Source: Bosea sp. 685
Lineage (GTDB): Bacteria; Pseudomonadota; Alphaproteobacteria; Rhizobiales; Beijerinckiaceae
Length of the DNA: 64,000 nucleotides
Assembly: GCF_031884435.1 (NCBI RefSeq)
Contig: NZ_CP134779.1
Coordinates: 1,116,001-1,180,000 of the forward strand
Direction: 5' to 3'
This document shows positions 18,473 to 26,608 of this stretch, one piece after another (position 1 is the first letter of the stretch; every line of letters starts with the position of its first letter). The position numbers were made by a program, and so were the translations under genes. A model generated the notes under the pieces. The model was not told where the DNA came from. It made no database searches and saw only the letters and a program-made list of their open reading frames with translations.

Positions 18473-19750
18473 ATGATGCGGATCGGGTCCTTGCGTCGGG
18501 TTATGCGATCGTTTCGGTCCGATCGAAGCGGCAACGTGCTCACCCTGTTCGCGATCACGCTCGTGCCGATTCTGGCGCTGACCGGCGGGCTGATCGACTA
18601 CACCGAGGCGGCGAACGCCAGGATCCAGCTCAATGCTGCGGCGGATTCGGCTGCGCTCGCTGCCGTCTCGCAAGCGGCGATGCTGAAATCGATCGCCGAT
18701 TCCAAGGCCGATGCGGAGAAAATCTTCGACGCCAACGCCGCGAGCTACAAGAGCATGGTGGCGAGCCGGACCGTCGAGATCACCAATGTCGGGCTGAGCC
18801 GTTCGGCCAAGGTCGTCTACAGCGCGAATTACCCGACCTATTTCGCCAGCTTCGTCGGCCAGGGCAAGGTCGTGGTCTCGGGCACGTCGAGCGCCGCAGG
18901 AGCGCGCGCGCCCTTCATCGATTTCTTCCTGCTGCTCGACAATTCGCCCTCGATGGGAGTGGCCGCGACGACAGACGACATCGCTGTCATGGTGGCCAAG
19001 ACCACAGACCAATGCGCCTTCGCCTGCCATCAGATGGATAAAGCGACCAGCGACTACTACACGCTCGCCAAGAAGCTCGGCGTGCAGATGCGCATCGACG
19101 TGGTGCGCTCTGCTTCACAGCAATTGATGGATACGGCCAAATCGACGGCGACGCTGACCGGCCAATATCGCATGGCGGCCTACACCATGGGCCCTTCCTG
19201 CAATGGCAAGACGCTGACGACGATCCAGTCGATCACCTCCGACCTCACTGCCGCGAAGACCTCGGCGGCGGCCATCGACCTGATGACGATTCCCTATGCG
19301 GGATATAACAACGACCAATGCACCGATTTCGACGCGACGCTGACGAGCATGAACGCGGTGATCGACAATCCGGGCGACGGATCGAGCGCGGCCTCGCCGC
19401 AGAAGGTGCTCTACTTCGTCTCCGACGGCGTCGGCGATTTCTATAATCCAAGCGGCTGCTCGCAGCCGACGACCAGCGGGCGTTGCCAGGAGCCGATCGA
19501 CACCAGCTTCTGCAAGACGATCAAGGATCGCGGCATCAAGATCGCGGTGCTCTACACGACCTATCTGCCGCTGCCGACGAACAGCTGGTACAACAGCTGG
19601 ATCAAGCCGTTCTCGGCCAAGATCCCGACCAATATGCAGGCTTGTGCGTCGCCGGGCCTCTATTTCGAGGTCAGCCCGAGCCAGGGCATCGCGGAGGCGA
19701 TGAACGCCTTGTTCCAGCGCATCGTGACCAAGGCCTATCTGTCGATGTGA
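18473..19750 (+). CDS. TadG-like pilus-assembly/VWA domain protein 2
   Basis: 425 residues, paralogous to the preceding protein: same start MMRI, same DRSGNVLTLFAITLVPILALTGGLIDYTEAAN membrane segment (about residues 17-48), LNAAADSAALAAV, and a VWA domain with the full MIDAS triad DNSPSM near residue 156. Between the MIDAS and the second half it has CAFACHQMDKATSDYYTLAKKLG, an insertion of a kind found in this subgroup. I chose ATG 18473 over a TTG at 18455 by alignment with the first paralogue. Probably anchored in the inner membrane with the domain in the periplasm; role in pilus or envelope assembly is inference. Confidence 0.83.
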   Translation: MMRIGSLRRVMRSFRSDRSGNVLTLFAITLVPILALTGGLIDYTEAANARIQLNAAADSAALAAVSQAAMLKSIADSKADAEKIFDANAASYKSMVASRTVEITNVGLSRSAKVVYSANYPTYFASFVGQGKVVVSGTSSAAGARAPFIDFFLLLDNSPSMGVAATTDDIAVMVAKTTDQCAFACHQMDKATSDYYTLAKKLGVQMRIDVVRSASQQLMDTAKSTATLTGQYRMAAYTMGPSCNGKTLTTIQSITSDLTAAKTSAAAIDLMTIPYAGYNNDQCTDFDATLTSMNAVIDNPGDGSSAASPQKVLYFVSDGVGDFYNPSGCSQPTTSGRCQEPIDTSFCKTIKDRGIKIAVLYTTYLPLPTNSWYNSWIKPFSAKIPTNMQACASPGLYFEVSPSQGIAEAMNALFQRIVTKAYLSM

Positions 19751-19774
19751 AGGGCGACGCGTGATCTGATCTGA

Positions 19775-20377
19775 TCAGGCGCCTGAGAGCTCAGCAAAGC
19801 GCGCGAGGAAACGCGCCTGGGCGGTTTCGGTGTCGAGCGGGTCGAGCCAGGCCATGACCGCGCGCGGCAGCGCCTGGGGCCGGCCGAAGAAACGCAGCGC
19901 CTCGTCCCGTGCGAAGCCGGCAAGCTCCGTCGCCTCGAAGAAGGCGGCGACCATATCGGCCTCCTTAGTCTTGCGCTTGAGTACGGCCGGCGTGGTACCC
20001 GGCAAGGCGAAGCGCAGATGGATCGCGGTCAGCAACCGCAGCTCCACGCTCTTATAGGCGTCGCCCATCACCACCTTGAAGGGCGAGATCATGTCGCCGA
20101 TGACGTATTCCGGCGCGTCGTGCAGCAAGGCCATCAAGCGCCAGGCATCGGGCCAGCCCGGGTTGAGATGGCTGGCAATCGCCTCGACCAGCAGGCTGTG
20201 CTGCGCCACCGAGAAGGAATGGGCGCCGTGCGTCTGGCCGTTCCAGCGGGCGACGCGGGCAAGCCCGTGCGCGATGTCCTCGATCTCGATGTCGAGCGGG
20301 GAAGGGTCGAGCAGATCGAGCCGGCGGCCCGACAGCATGCGCTGCCAGGCGCGCGGCGGAGAGGGGGGCTTGGCCAT
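19775..20377 (-). CDS. HD-domain hydrolase (YfbR-like nucleotidase)
   Basis: A 200-residue HD phosphohydrolase. THGAHSFSVAQHSLLVEAIA and LMALLHDAPEYVIGDMISPFKV supply the H...HD...D metal ligands, and the wording is that of YfbR-type 5'-deoxynucleotidases, which remove phosphate from dNMPs. It is the last of three minus-strand genes ygfZ-tag-HD; its ATG at 20377 lies 2 bp after the tag stop codon, so it is translationally coupled to a DNA repair glycosylase. Confidence 0.85.
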   Translation of the reverse strand: MAKPPSPPRAWQRMLSGRRLDLLDPSPLDIEIEDIAHGLARVARWNGQTHGAHSFSVAQHSLLVEAIASHLNPGWPDAWRLMALLHDAPEYVIGDMISPFKVVMGDAYKSVELRLLTAIHLRFALPGTTPAVLKRKTKEADMVAAFFEATELAGFARDEALRFFGRPQALPRAVMAWLDPLDTETAQARFLARFAELSGA

Positions 20378-20379
20378 GC

Positions 20380-21003
20380 TCAGGCCACTGGGCGAGCGTC
20401 GCGCGCCAGCACGGCGCATTCCTGCCAGCGGAAGCAGTCGGTGAGATGGTCGTTGACCAGCCCGCAAGCCTCCATGAAGGCATAGACGATGGTCGGGCCG
20501 CAGAAGGTGAAGCCGGCTTTCTTCAATTCCTTCGCCATGGCCTCGGAGATCTTCGTCTGCGTCGGCACCTCCTCATGGGTGCGGAAGGCGTTCTGCGTGA
20601 CGCGGCCGTCGAGATGCTTCCAGAGAAAATCGGCGAAGGGCTCGCGCTCGCTGATGGCGAGATAGGCGCGCGCGCTCTTGATCGCACCCTCGATCTTGCC
20701 GCGATGGCGGATGATGCCGGGGTCGGCGAGCAGGCGCAGCACATCGGCCTCGGTGAAACGAGCGATCGCCTCCGGCTCGAAATCGGCGAAGCCGGCGCGG
20801 AAGGCGTCGCGCTTGCGCAGGATGGTGATCCAGGAAAGCCCGGCCTGGAAGCCGTCGAGGATCAGCTTCTCGAACAAGGCGCGGGAATCATATTCCGGCA
20901 CGCCCCATTCGGTGTCGTGATAGGCGAGGTAGAGCGGGTCGGTTCCAGGCCAGACGCAGCGGAATTTCCCGTCCGGCCCCTCGACGGCGGCGCGTCCGCT
21001 CAT
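20380..21003 (-). CDS. tag: DNA-3-methyladenine glycosylase I
   Basis: 207 residues. Constitutive glycosylase that excises 3-methyladenine from alkylated DNA. The zinc-snap ligands of Tag are all present: Cys16 (FRCVWPG), His29 (YHDTEWG), His186 and Cys190 (NDHLTDC). The motif YHDTEWGVPEYDSRALFEKLILDGFQAGLSW is diagnostic. It overlaps the upstream ygfZ gene by 4 bp and is followed 2 bp later by the HD hydrolase. Confidence 0.97.
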   Translation of the reverse strand: MSGRAAVEGPDGKFRCVWPGTDPLYLAYHDTEWGVPEYDSRALFEKLILDGFQAGLSWITILRKRDAFRAGFADFEPEAIARFTEADVLRLLADPGIIRHRGKIEGAIKSARAYLAISEREPFADFLWKHLDGRVTQNAFRTHEEVPTQTKISEAMAKELKKAGFTFCGPTIVYAFMEACGLVNDHLTDCFRWQECAVLARDARPVA

Positions 21004-21890
21004 GCTGCGGCTCCGAAGTCCGGTTCGCCGGGGAAGGGGAAGCGGATAAAACCGGGTTTGGCCAGAACGAAGGCGAGGCCGCCGCCATTGAGCGTGAGGC
21101 CTTCGGAGAGCGCATCCGCGACACGGTCGAGCCGGAGCATGGCAAGCCCGCGCCCCTTCGCGCCCGAGCCGATGCGCCCGAGCGTCTTGGCCCCGGCCGT
21201 CGCCTCGACCCCGGTTTCGCAGGCGATCCCCTCGGTGAAGACCACCGGCACGATGCGGGTGCGCGCCGTGCCGCGGTGCTGCATGCGCGAGACGACCTCC
21301 TGGCCGATATAGCAGCCCTTCTTGAAGGAGACGCCGCCGAGCTGGTCGAGCAGCACCTCATGCGGGAAGGCGTCGCCATAGACGAAGTCCCTGCCGCCAT
21401 CGGGCACGCCCAAGGCGATCCGCCTGGCATGATAGGTCTCGGTATCGTCGGCCGCGATCTCCTCGACGCCGGCGCGGTCGGTAATGGCGCGCTGGCCGAG
21501 CGCGGGCAGGCGCGGATCGGCATAGACGAGGCCTGAATCCTCCGGCAGGGGCGAGCCGTCGGCCGAGGCGATGACGGCGCTGGCCTCGCTCAAATCGTCG
21601 AGGGTGACCTTGGCACGCAGCTTGTAGAGTTTCAGGCGTTTCATCAGATCAGTGGTCTGGAGCAGCGGAACGTCGAGCAGGAAGCCGCCGCCATCCTCAT
21701 CTGACAGCGCGACGATGAAGAAGTCGCAGATGATCTTGCCTTGCGGTGTCAGCAGCGCTCCGTAGCCCGAGCCGGCACGGTCCGGCGTCACGAGGTCCAG
21801 ATCATTGGTGACGAGGTTCTGCAGGAAATCGCGGTCATCCTCGCCGTTGACGCGGATGACGCCGCGATCGATCAATCGGGTTGCGGACAT
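21000..21890 (-). CDS. ygfZ: YgfZ-type folate-binding Fe-S cluster maintenance protein
   Basis: 296 residues, related to the T-protein fold. The invariant family motif K-G-C-Y-x-G-Q-E is present as KKGCYIGQEVVSR with Cys193. E. coli YgfZ binds folate and helps maintain iron-sulfur enzymes such as MiaB. The N-terminus (IRVNGEDDRDFLQNLVTNDL) and LLTPQGKIICDFFI are also typical. It leads the ygfZ-tag-HD unit. Confidence 0.93.
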   Translation of the reverse strand: MSATRLIDRGVIRVNGEDDRDFLQNLVTNDLDLVTPDRAGSGYGALLTPQGKIICDFFIVALSDEDGGGFLLDVPLLQTTDLMKRLKLYKLRAKVTLDDLSEASAVIASADGSPLPEDSGLVYADPRLPALGQRAITDRAGVEEIAADDTETYHARRIALGVPDGGRDFVYGDAFPHEVLLDQLGGVSFKKGCYIGQEVVSRMQHRGTARTRIVPVVFTEGIACETGVEATAGAKTLGRIGSGAKGRGLAMLRLDRVADALSEGLTLNGGGLAFVLAKPGFIRFPFPGEPDFGAAA

Positions 21891-22041
21891 GGGCAGCCGT
21901 TCCAGTTCTGAATTCCCTGCCGGGGCTCGTTAGCCGAAAGGGATCATTGTGCCACCCGAAAGCTGTTTCCGCTTCCGAGATGGCGAGTCTGTGGATAGGT
22001 AGGCCGCATCCGTCCTTTGCTCAACTGCCCGGAGACAAGCC

Positions 22042-23376
22042 ATGCCGCAGACCTATGATGTCATCCTCAAGGGCGGCACTGTGGTGAACCAGGATGGCCG
22101 CGTTGCGCGCGACCTCGGCATCACCGGCGGCAAGATCGTCGCGCTCGGCGATCTCTCCCGCGCCTCTGCGGCGGAGACCGTCGACTGCACCGGCCTGCAT
22201 ATCCTGCCCGGCGTGATCGACTCACAGGTGCATTTCCGTGAGCCGGGGCTCGACCATAAGGAAGATCTGGAGACCGGGTCGCGCGCCGCCGTGCTGGGCG
22301 GCGTCACCACCGTCTTCGAGATGCCCAACACCATTCCCCAGACCACGGACGAGGCGGCGCTCGCCGACAAGATCCGGCGTGGGCGCCACCGCATGCATTG
22401 CGACTTCGCCTTCTGGGTCGGCGGCACGCATGAGAACGCCAAGCATGTCGCCGAGCTGGAGCGATTGCCCGGCGCTGCCGGCATCAAGGTGTTCATGGGT
22501 TCCTCGACCGGCGATCTCCTGGTCGAGGACGACAAGGGCGTCGCCGAAATCCTGAAGCGCACGCGCCGCCGCGCCGCCTTCCACTCCGAGGACGAGACCA
22601 TGCTGCGCGAGCGCATGGGGCTGCGCGTCGCGGGCGATCCGTCGAGCCATCCGGTCTGGCGCTCGCCGGAGGTAGCGCTGACCTGCACGCAACGGCTCGT
22701 GCGCATCGCGCGCGAGACCGGGGCGCGCGTTCACATCCTGCACATCTCGACTGCAGAGGAGATGGTCTTCCTGAAAGACCACAAGGATGTCGCGACCGTC
22801 GAGGTCTTGCCAAATCACCTGACGCTGGTCGCGCCCGATTGCTATGAGCGGCTTGGTACCTATGCCCAGATGAACCCGCCGATCCGCGACGACAGCCACC
22901 GCCAGCGCATCTGGTGGGGCGTGGAGCAGGGGATTGTCGACGTGCTCGGCTCCGACCATGCGCCCCATACCCATGAAGAGAAGCACCACGCCTATCCCGC
23001 CAGCCATTCCGGCATGCCGGGCGTACAGACGCTGGTTCCGATCATGCTCGACCATGTCAACGCAGGCAGGCTGACGCTGGAGCGCTTCGTCGATCTGTCG
23101 AGCCATGGGCCGCAGCGCATCTTCGGGCTCGAGGGCAAGGGCCGGATCGCAGCCGGCTACGACGCAGATCTCACCATCGTCGATCTCAAGCGCCGGGAGA
23201 CGATCACCAATGAGTGGGCCGCCTCGAAATGCGGCTGGACACCTTATGACGGCGTCACCGTCACCGGTTGGCCGGTCGGCACCTATGTGCGCGGGCAGAA
23301 GGTGATGTGGGAGAGCGAAATCGTCACACCAGCTCAGGGTGAGCCGGCGCGCTTCCTGGAGGCTCTGCCGCGCTAG
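22042..23376 (+). CDS. Dihydroorotase-family amidohydrolase (altered metal ligand)
   Basis: 444 residues, amidohydrolase superfamily, dihydroorotase class I wording: DSQVHFREPGLDHKEDLETGS, EMPNTIPQT, Lys149 in GIKVFMGSSTG (the carboxylated lysine), His181, the HILHIST histidine near 231-234 and Asp305 in GSDHAPH. The usual metal motif DxHxH is D60-S-Q-V-H64, so the first histidine is glutamine. Dihydroorotase makes dihydroorotate in pyrimidine synthesis; the glutamine variant may be a conserved alphaproteobacterial subgroup. Not next to pyrB. The ATG follows GGAGACAAGCC. Its TAG stop is the left end of a family A repeat. Confidence 0.88.
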   Translation: MPQTYDVILKGGTVVNQDGRVARDLGITGGKIVALGDLSRASAAETVDCTGLHILPGVIDSQVHFREPGLDHKEDLETGSRAAVLGGVTTVFEMPNTIPQTTDEAALADKIRRGRHRMHCDFAFWVGGTHENAKHVAELERLPGAAGIKVFMGSSTGDLLVEDDKGVAEILKRTRRRAAFHSEDETMLRERMGLRVAGDPSSHPVWRSPEVALTCTQRLVRIARETGARVHILHISTAEEMVFLKDHKDVATVEVLPNHLTLVAPDCYERLGTYAQMNPPIRDDSHRQRIWWGVEQGIVDVLGSDHAPHTHEEKHHAYPASHSGMPGVQTLVPIMLDHVNAGRLTLERFVDLSSHGPQRIFGLEGKGRIAAGYDADLTIVDLKRRETITNEWAASKCGWTPYDGVTVTGWPVGTYVRGQKVMWESEIVTPAQGEPARFLEALPR

Positions 23377-23501
23377 AGCAGGATGCGAAAAAGTGGGAAC
23401 CGGTTTTTCGCATTGATCCTGTTCTCACTCTTTGATGAGAGGCGGATTCAGATTTTAGACCGGATCACTTTGTGATCCGGTCTAAAATCATCCGGCTCTA
23501 G
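23373..23501. repeat. CTAG-bordered palindromic repeat, family A copy 2
   Basis: From CTAGAGCAGGATGCGAAAAA to ATCCGGCTCTAG, with AACCGGTTTTTCGCATTGATCC and the long palindrome TTTAGACCGGATCAC facing GTGATCCGGTCTAAA. The left CTAG holds the stop codon of the dihydroorotase-like gene. From the right, the LysR gene reads into the element and gains its last 17 codons from it. Confidence 0.88.
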
Positions 23502-24362
23502 TCGCATGAGGCCGAGGAAGCGCTGCAAGGCACGGCTCTCATAGGCGTCGCGGCGGCGGATGAAGAGCGTCGTCACGGCGCCTTCATCGCCGTCGATCGG
23601 GTGCCAGCGCAGGGCCTCGCGCTGGGCCGACTGCATGAACACCGCCTTGGGCAGCAAGGTGATACCGACGCCGGCGGCGACGCAGCCGAGAATGCCGTCC
23701 AGCGTGCCGAATTCGAGGCGCGCATAGGAGGGCAGCCCGAGGCGCGCCAGCACCTGCTCCAGGCGCTGGCGATAGGAGCAGCCGGGGCGGAAGGTCAGCA
23801 CGCTCAGCCCGGTCGAGGCGCTGCGCCGGAGGGCGTCGAGATCGCCGATCGCCTCCGGCGTCACCAGCCCCAATGTCTCTTCGAAGACCGGCAGGGCCGC
23901 GATCTCGTCATGCTGGATCGGGCCCGCCACGAAGGCGCCGTCGATCTCGCGGCGCAGGACACCCTCGACGAGCTGTGCGGTCGGCCCGGTCTGGAGGCTC
24001 AGGCGCACGGCGGGGCAGGCCTGGTGGAACGCCGCCAGCAGCGGTGGCAGGCGGATCGCGGCGGTCGTCTCCATCGAGCCGAGCTGCAGCACACCTTGCT
24101 CGGCGGCGTTGTCGCGTGCCGCGACCTTCGCCTCCCGCAGTAGCGAGAGCACACGCTCGGCATAGGGCAGCAGGCGCTGGCCGGCTTCCGTCAGCGCCAT
24201 GCCACGGCTGTGGCGCTCGAACAATGCGAGGCCGATCTCGTCTTCAAGAGCCTTGATCCGCATCGTGACATTGGACTGGACCGTATGGATCTCCCGCGCT
24301 GCCGCGGAGATGCCGCCGGACCGGGCCACGGCGGTGAAAGTGGTCAGCTCGTTGAGATCCAT
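23448..24362 (-). CDS. LysR-family transcriptional regulator
   Basis: 304 residues. N-terminal winged helix (MDLNELTTFTAVARSGGISAAAREIHTVQSNVTMRIKALEDEIG, residues 1-44) with the helix-turn-helix near 18-37; the rest is a periplasmic-binding-fold effector domain. Divergent from a nitronate-monooxygenase-like gene with a 112-bp AT-rich spacer, so it probably controls that gene. The final residues LEPDDFRPDHKVIRSKI are encoded by a dispersed palindromic repeat; without it the protein would end near residue 287, the usual length for the domain. Confidence 0.92.
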   Translation of the reverse strand: MDLNELTTFTAVARSGGISAAAREIHTVQSNVTMRIKALEDEIGLALFERHSRGMALTEAGQRLLPYAERVLSLLREAKVAARDNAAEQGVLQLGSMETTAAIRLPPLLAAFHQACPAVRLSLQTGPTAQLVEGVLRREIDGAFVAGPIQHDEIAALPVFEETLGLVTPEAIGDLDALRRSASTGLSVLTFRPGCSYRQRLEQVLARLGLPSYARLEFGTLDGILGCVAAGVGITLLPKAVFMQSAQREALRWHPIDGDEGAVTTLFIRRRDAYESRALQRFLGLMRLEPDDFRPDHKVIRSKI

Positions 24363-24474
24363 CGGCCGGCGTTCTCAATTCCAGATGACTATAATCTTAA
24401 TAATTCATTTTAGCAGAACGATAGGATGATCTAGCCTCGCTGTCGACCGGAAGCCTGCGGCGAGGACCGACACC

Positions 24475-25473
24475 ATGACGATCACGACCCCCCTGACCCG
24501 GATGCTGGACGTCAAGCATCCCATCCTGCTCGCAGCTATGGATCTCGTAGCTGACGCTAGGCTGACGCGCGTGGTCTCGCAGGCCGGCGGCTTCGGCATT
24601 TTGGGCGGCGGCTATGGCGACGCCGACTGGCTGGGCAGAGAGCTTCCCAAGCTGGTGGAAGCCCGCGAGGCGTCGCCTTTTCGCTTTGGCGTCGGCTTCA
24701 TCACCTGGGGGCTGGCCAGGCAGCCGGAGCTGCTCGACCTCACGCTCGCTGCCAAGCCCGACGCGGTCTGGCTCTCCTTCGGCGATCCCGAGCCTTTCGC
24801 CGGCAAGATCAAGGCTGCCGGAGCACGCCTGATCTGCCAGGTGCAGTCGGTCGAGATGGCGCGCGACGCGGTGGCGAAGGGGGCCGACATCATCGTGGCG
24901 CAAGGGTCGGAAGCGGGCGGGCACGGCGCCTCGCGTGGCACCTTCGCGCTGGTGCCGGCGGTGGTCGATGCCGTTGGCGACAGGGCGATCGTGGTCGCTG
25001 CGGGTGGCGTGGCCGATGGGCGCGGGCTCGCGGCTGCCTTGATGCTGGGGGCCCAGGGCGTCGTCCTCGGCACGCGGCTCTATGCCAGCCAGGAGGCTGC
25101 GGGCCATGGCGCGGCGAAGGAGCGCATCGTCGCGGCCTCCGGCGACGACACGGTGCGCGGGTTGATCTTCGACATCTCGCGCCAGAATGTCTGGCCGGCG
25201 CCCTTCACCGGTCGCTGCCTGGTGAACGCGCATGCCGAGCGCTGGAGCGGGCGTGAGGTCGCATTGATGCAGAATATCGCGACAGAGGCGCCGCGTTATC
25301 AGGCGGCGCGCGAGGCGGGCGATTTCGACATCGCCGCCGTCATCGCCGGCGAAGCGGCGGGGTTGGTGCGCGAGGTTTTGCCCGCTGCGACGATCGTCAC
25401 CGAGATCGTCGAGACGGCCGAAGCGCTGCTGGCGAACGGGCAGGGCGGTCCGGTCAGCCTCGGGGCCGTGTAA
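24475..25473 (+). CDS. Nitronate monooxygenase / 2-nitropropane dioxygenase-like flavoprotein
   Basis: 332 residues, FMN-dependent TIM barrel. PILLAAMDLVADARLTRVVSQAGGFGILGGGY at the start, IIVAQGSEAGGHGASRG near residues 139-155 (FMN phosphate and catalytic-histidine region), AAGGVADGRGLAAALMLGAQGVVLGTR near 179-205. Nitronate monooxygenases oxidise alkyl nitronates to carbonyl compounds and nitrite; enoyl reductase II is a related possibility but lacks this GSEAGGHG context less often. The divergent LysR gene is its likely regulator. Confidence 0.88.
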   Translation: MTITTPLTRMLDVKHPILLAAMDLVADARLTRVVSQAGGFGILGGGYGDADWLGRELPKLVEAREASPFRFGVGFITWGLARQPELLDLTLAAKPDAVWLSFGDPEPFAGKIKAAGARLICQVQSVEMARDAVAKGADIIVAQGSEAGGHGASRGTFALVPAVVDAVGDRAIVVAAGGVADGRGLAAALMLGAQGVVLGTRLYASQEAAGHGAAKERIVAASGDDTVRGLIFDISRQNVWPAPFTGRCLVNAHAERWSGREVALMQNIATEAPRYQAAREAGDFDIAAVIAGEAAGLVREVLPAATIVTEIVETAEALLANGQGGPVSLGAV

Positions 25474-25500
25474 GGCGCGCCAAAATATTTTCGCCGGGGT

Positions 25501-25527
25501 TGTCGATCCTGCTTGTGCCCGTTCGAC
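25501..25527 (+). promoter_or_regulatory. Candidate ECF sigma promoter upstream of the DGPF operon
   Basis: TGTCGA (25501-25506), 17 bp, then CGACGTG (25524-25530). As I recall, ECF42 promoters have TGTCGA at -35 and a CGA/TC-type -10. The site lies about 85 bp before the first DGPF gene and 1.1 kb before the ECF42 gene itself, fitting autoregulation of the three-gene set. Confidence 0.6.
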
Positions 25528-25612
25528 GTGATGTCAGAGAGCGGGTGTTGAAGGTAGCGATAGACGCTTGCCGGACCTGCCTCCCGAAGCTGGAAAACCA
25601 AGGAGAACTCCG

Positions 25613-26032
25613 ATGCGTGTGATGGTTCTGGTCAAGGCCGACAAGGACAGCGAAGCCGGCATCATGCCGAGCGAGGACATCCTCACCAAGATGGGGGCAT
25701 ATAACGAGGAACTCGTGAAGGCCGGCGTCATGCTGGCGGGCGAGGGGTTGCATCCAAGCAGGAAGGGCCTGCGCATCCGCTTCTCCGGGGCAGAACGCGT
25801 GATCACTGACGGCCCCTTCGCCGAGACCAAGGAATTGCTCGCCGGCTTCTGGCTCTGGCAGGTGAAGTCTTTCGACGAGGCGGTCGAATGGCTCAAGCGC
25901 GCGCCCTTCGACGGCGGCACCGAGATCGAGCTGCGTCCCGTCTTCGAGATGGAAGACTTTGGCGAGGCAATGACGCCCGAACTGCGCGAGCAGGAAGACC
26001 GGTTGCGCGCTGGAATCGAGAAGAAGGGCTGA
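25613..26032 (+). CDS. DGPF/YCII-related domain protein 1
   Basis: 139 residues, single YCII-related (DGPF) domain. Hallmark DGPFAETKELLAGFWLWQVKSFDEAVEWLKR lies at about residues 65-95; MRVMVLVKADKDSEAG starts the ferredoxin-like fold. The enzymatic role of DGPF proteins is unknown, but they are the constant neighbours of ECF42 sigma factors, as here. The ATG at 25613 follows AAGGAGAACTCCG. An 84-bp gap separates it from a paralogue. Confidence 0.92.
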   Translation: MRVMVLVKADKDSEAGIMPSEDILTKMGAYNEELVKAGVMLAGEGLHPSRKGLRIRFSGAERVITDGPFAETKELLAGFWLWQVKSFDEAVEWLKRAPFDGGTEIELRPVFEMEDFGEAMTPELREQEDRLRAGIEKKG

Positions 26033-26116
26033 CCGGACCCGAAGCCCGCATACCCATTTCAATCCAGACGGCGCGAGGCATCGCCTCCGCCGCTTCCACG
26101 CCAAAGGAGAAAACCG

Positions 26117-26542
26117 ATGCGTTTCATGGTGATGGTCAAGGCGACGACCGACAGCGAAGCCGGCGCACCGCCGACCCAGGAGCTGCTCGACGCGATGATG
26201 GCGTATAACGAGGAACTCGTGAAAGCCGGTATCATGAAGGGAGGCGACGGCCTGCAGCCGAGCTCGAAGGGCGTACGTGTGCAGTTCGAAGATGCCAAGC
26301 GATCCGTCGTCGATGGCCCCTTCACTGAGACCAAGGAACTGGTCGCCGGCTTCTGGCTCTGGGAATGCAAGTCGCTCGACGAGGCGATCGCATGGGTCAA
26401 GCGCTGCCCCAATCCGATGCCCGGTCCGTCCGAAATCGAAATCCGCCCGCTTTACGACCTGGCGGATTTCGGTGAGGTCGTAACCCCGGAGGCTGCGGCG
26501 ACGTGGGATCGCCTCAAGACCGAGATCGGCGACAAGGGCTGA
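26117..26542 (+). CDS. DGPF/YCII-related domain protein 2
   Basis: 141 residues, paralogue of the preceding protein (MRFMVMVKATTDSEAG, VVDGPFTETKELVAGFWLWECKSLDEAIAWVKRCPNP). The extra NPMPGPSEIEIRPLYDLADFGEVVTPE places it in the commoner DGPF subgroup. Ribosome site AAAGGAGAAAACCG. 66 bp precede the ECF42 sigma gene. Two unlike paralogues in tandem suggest a heteromeric or two-step function, which is inference. Confidence 0.92.
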   Translation: MRFMVMVKATTDSEAGAPPTQELLDAMMAYNEELVKAGIMKGGDGLQPSSKGVRVQFEDAKRSVVDGPFTETKELVAGFWLWECKSLDEAIAWVKRCPNPMPGPSEIEIRPLYDLADFGEVVTPEAAATWDRLKTEIGDKG

Positions 26543-26608
26543 ATCCTCTTCTGCCGGCGGCTGATGCCGCTTGCCAGAGGAGCCCGCTGATGATGTGTAT
26601 CGCCCGTC

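Noticed and set aside
18990..19040. Haem-binding motif in the second TadG-like protein (CAFACH)
   Set aside because: Spacing is CxxxCH, not CxxCH, and the context is a VWA domain.
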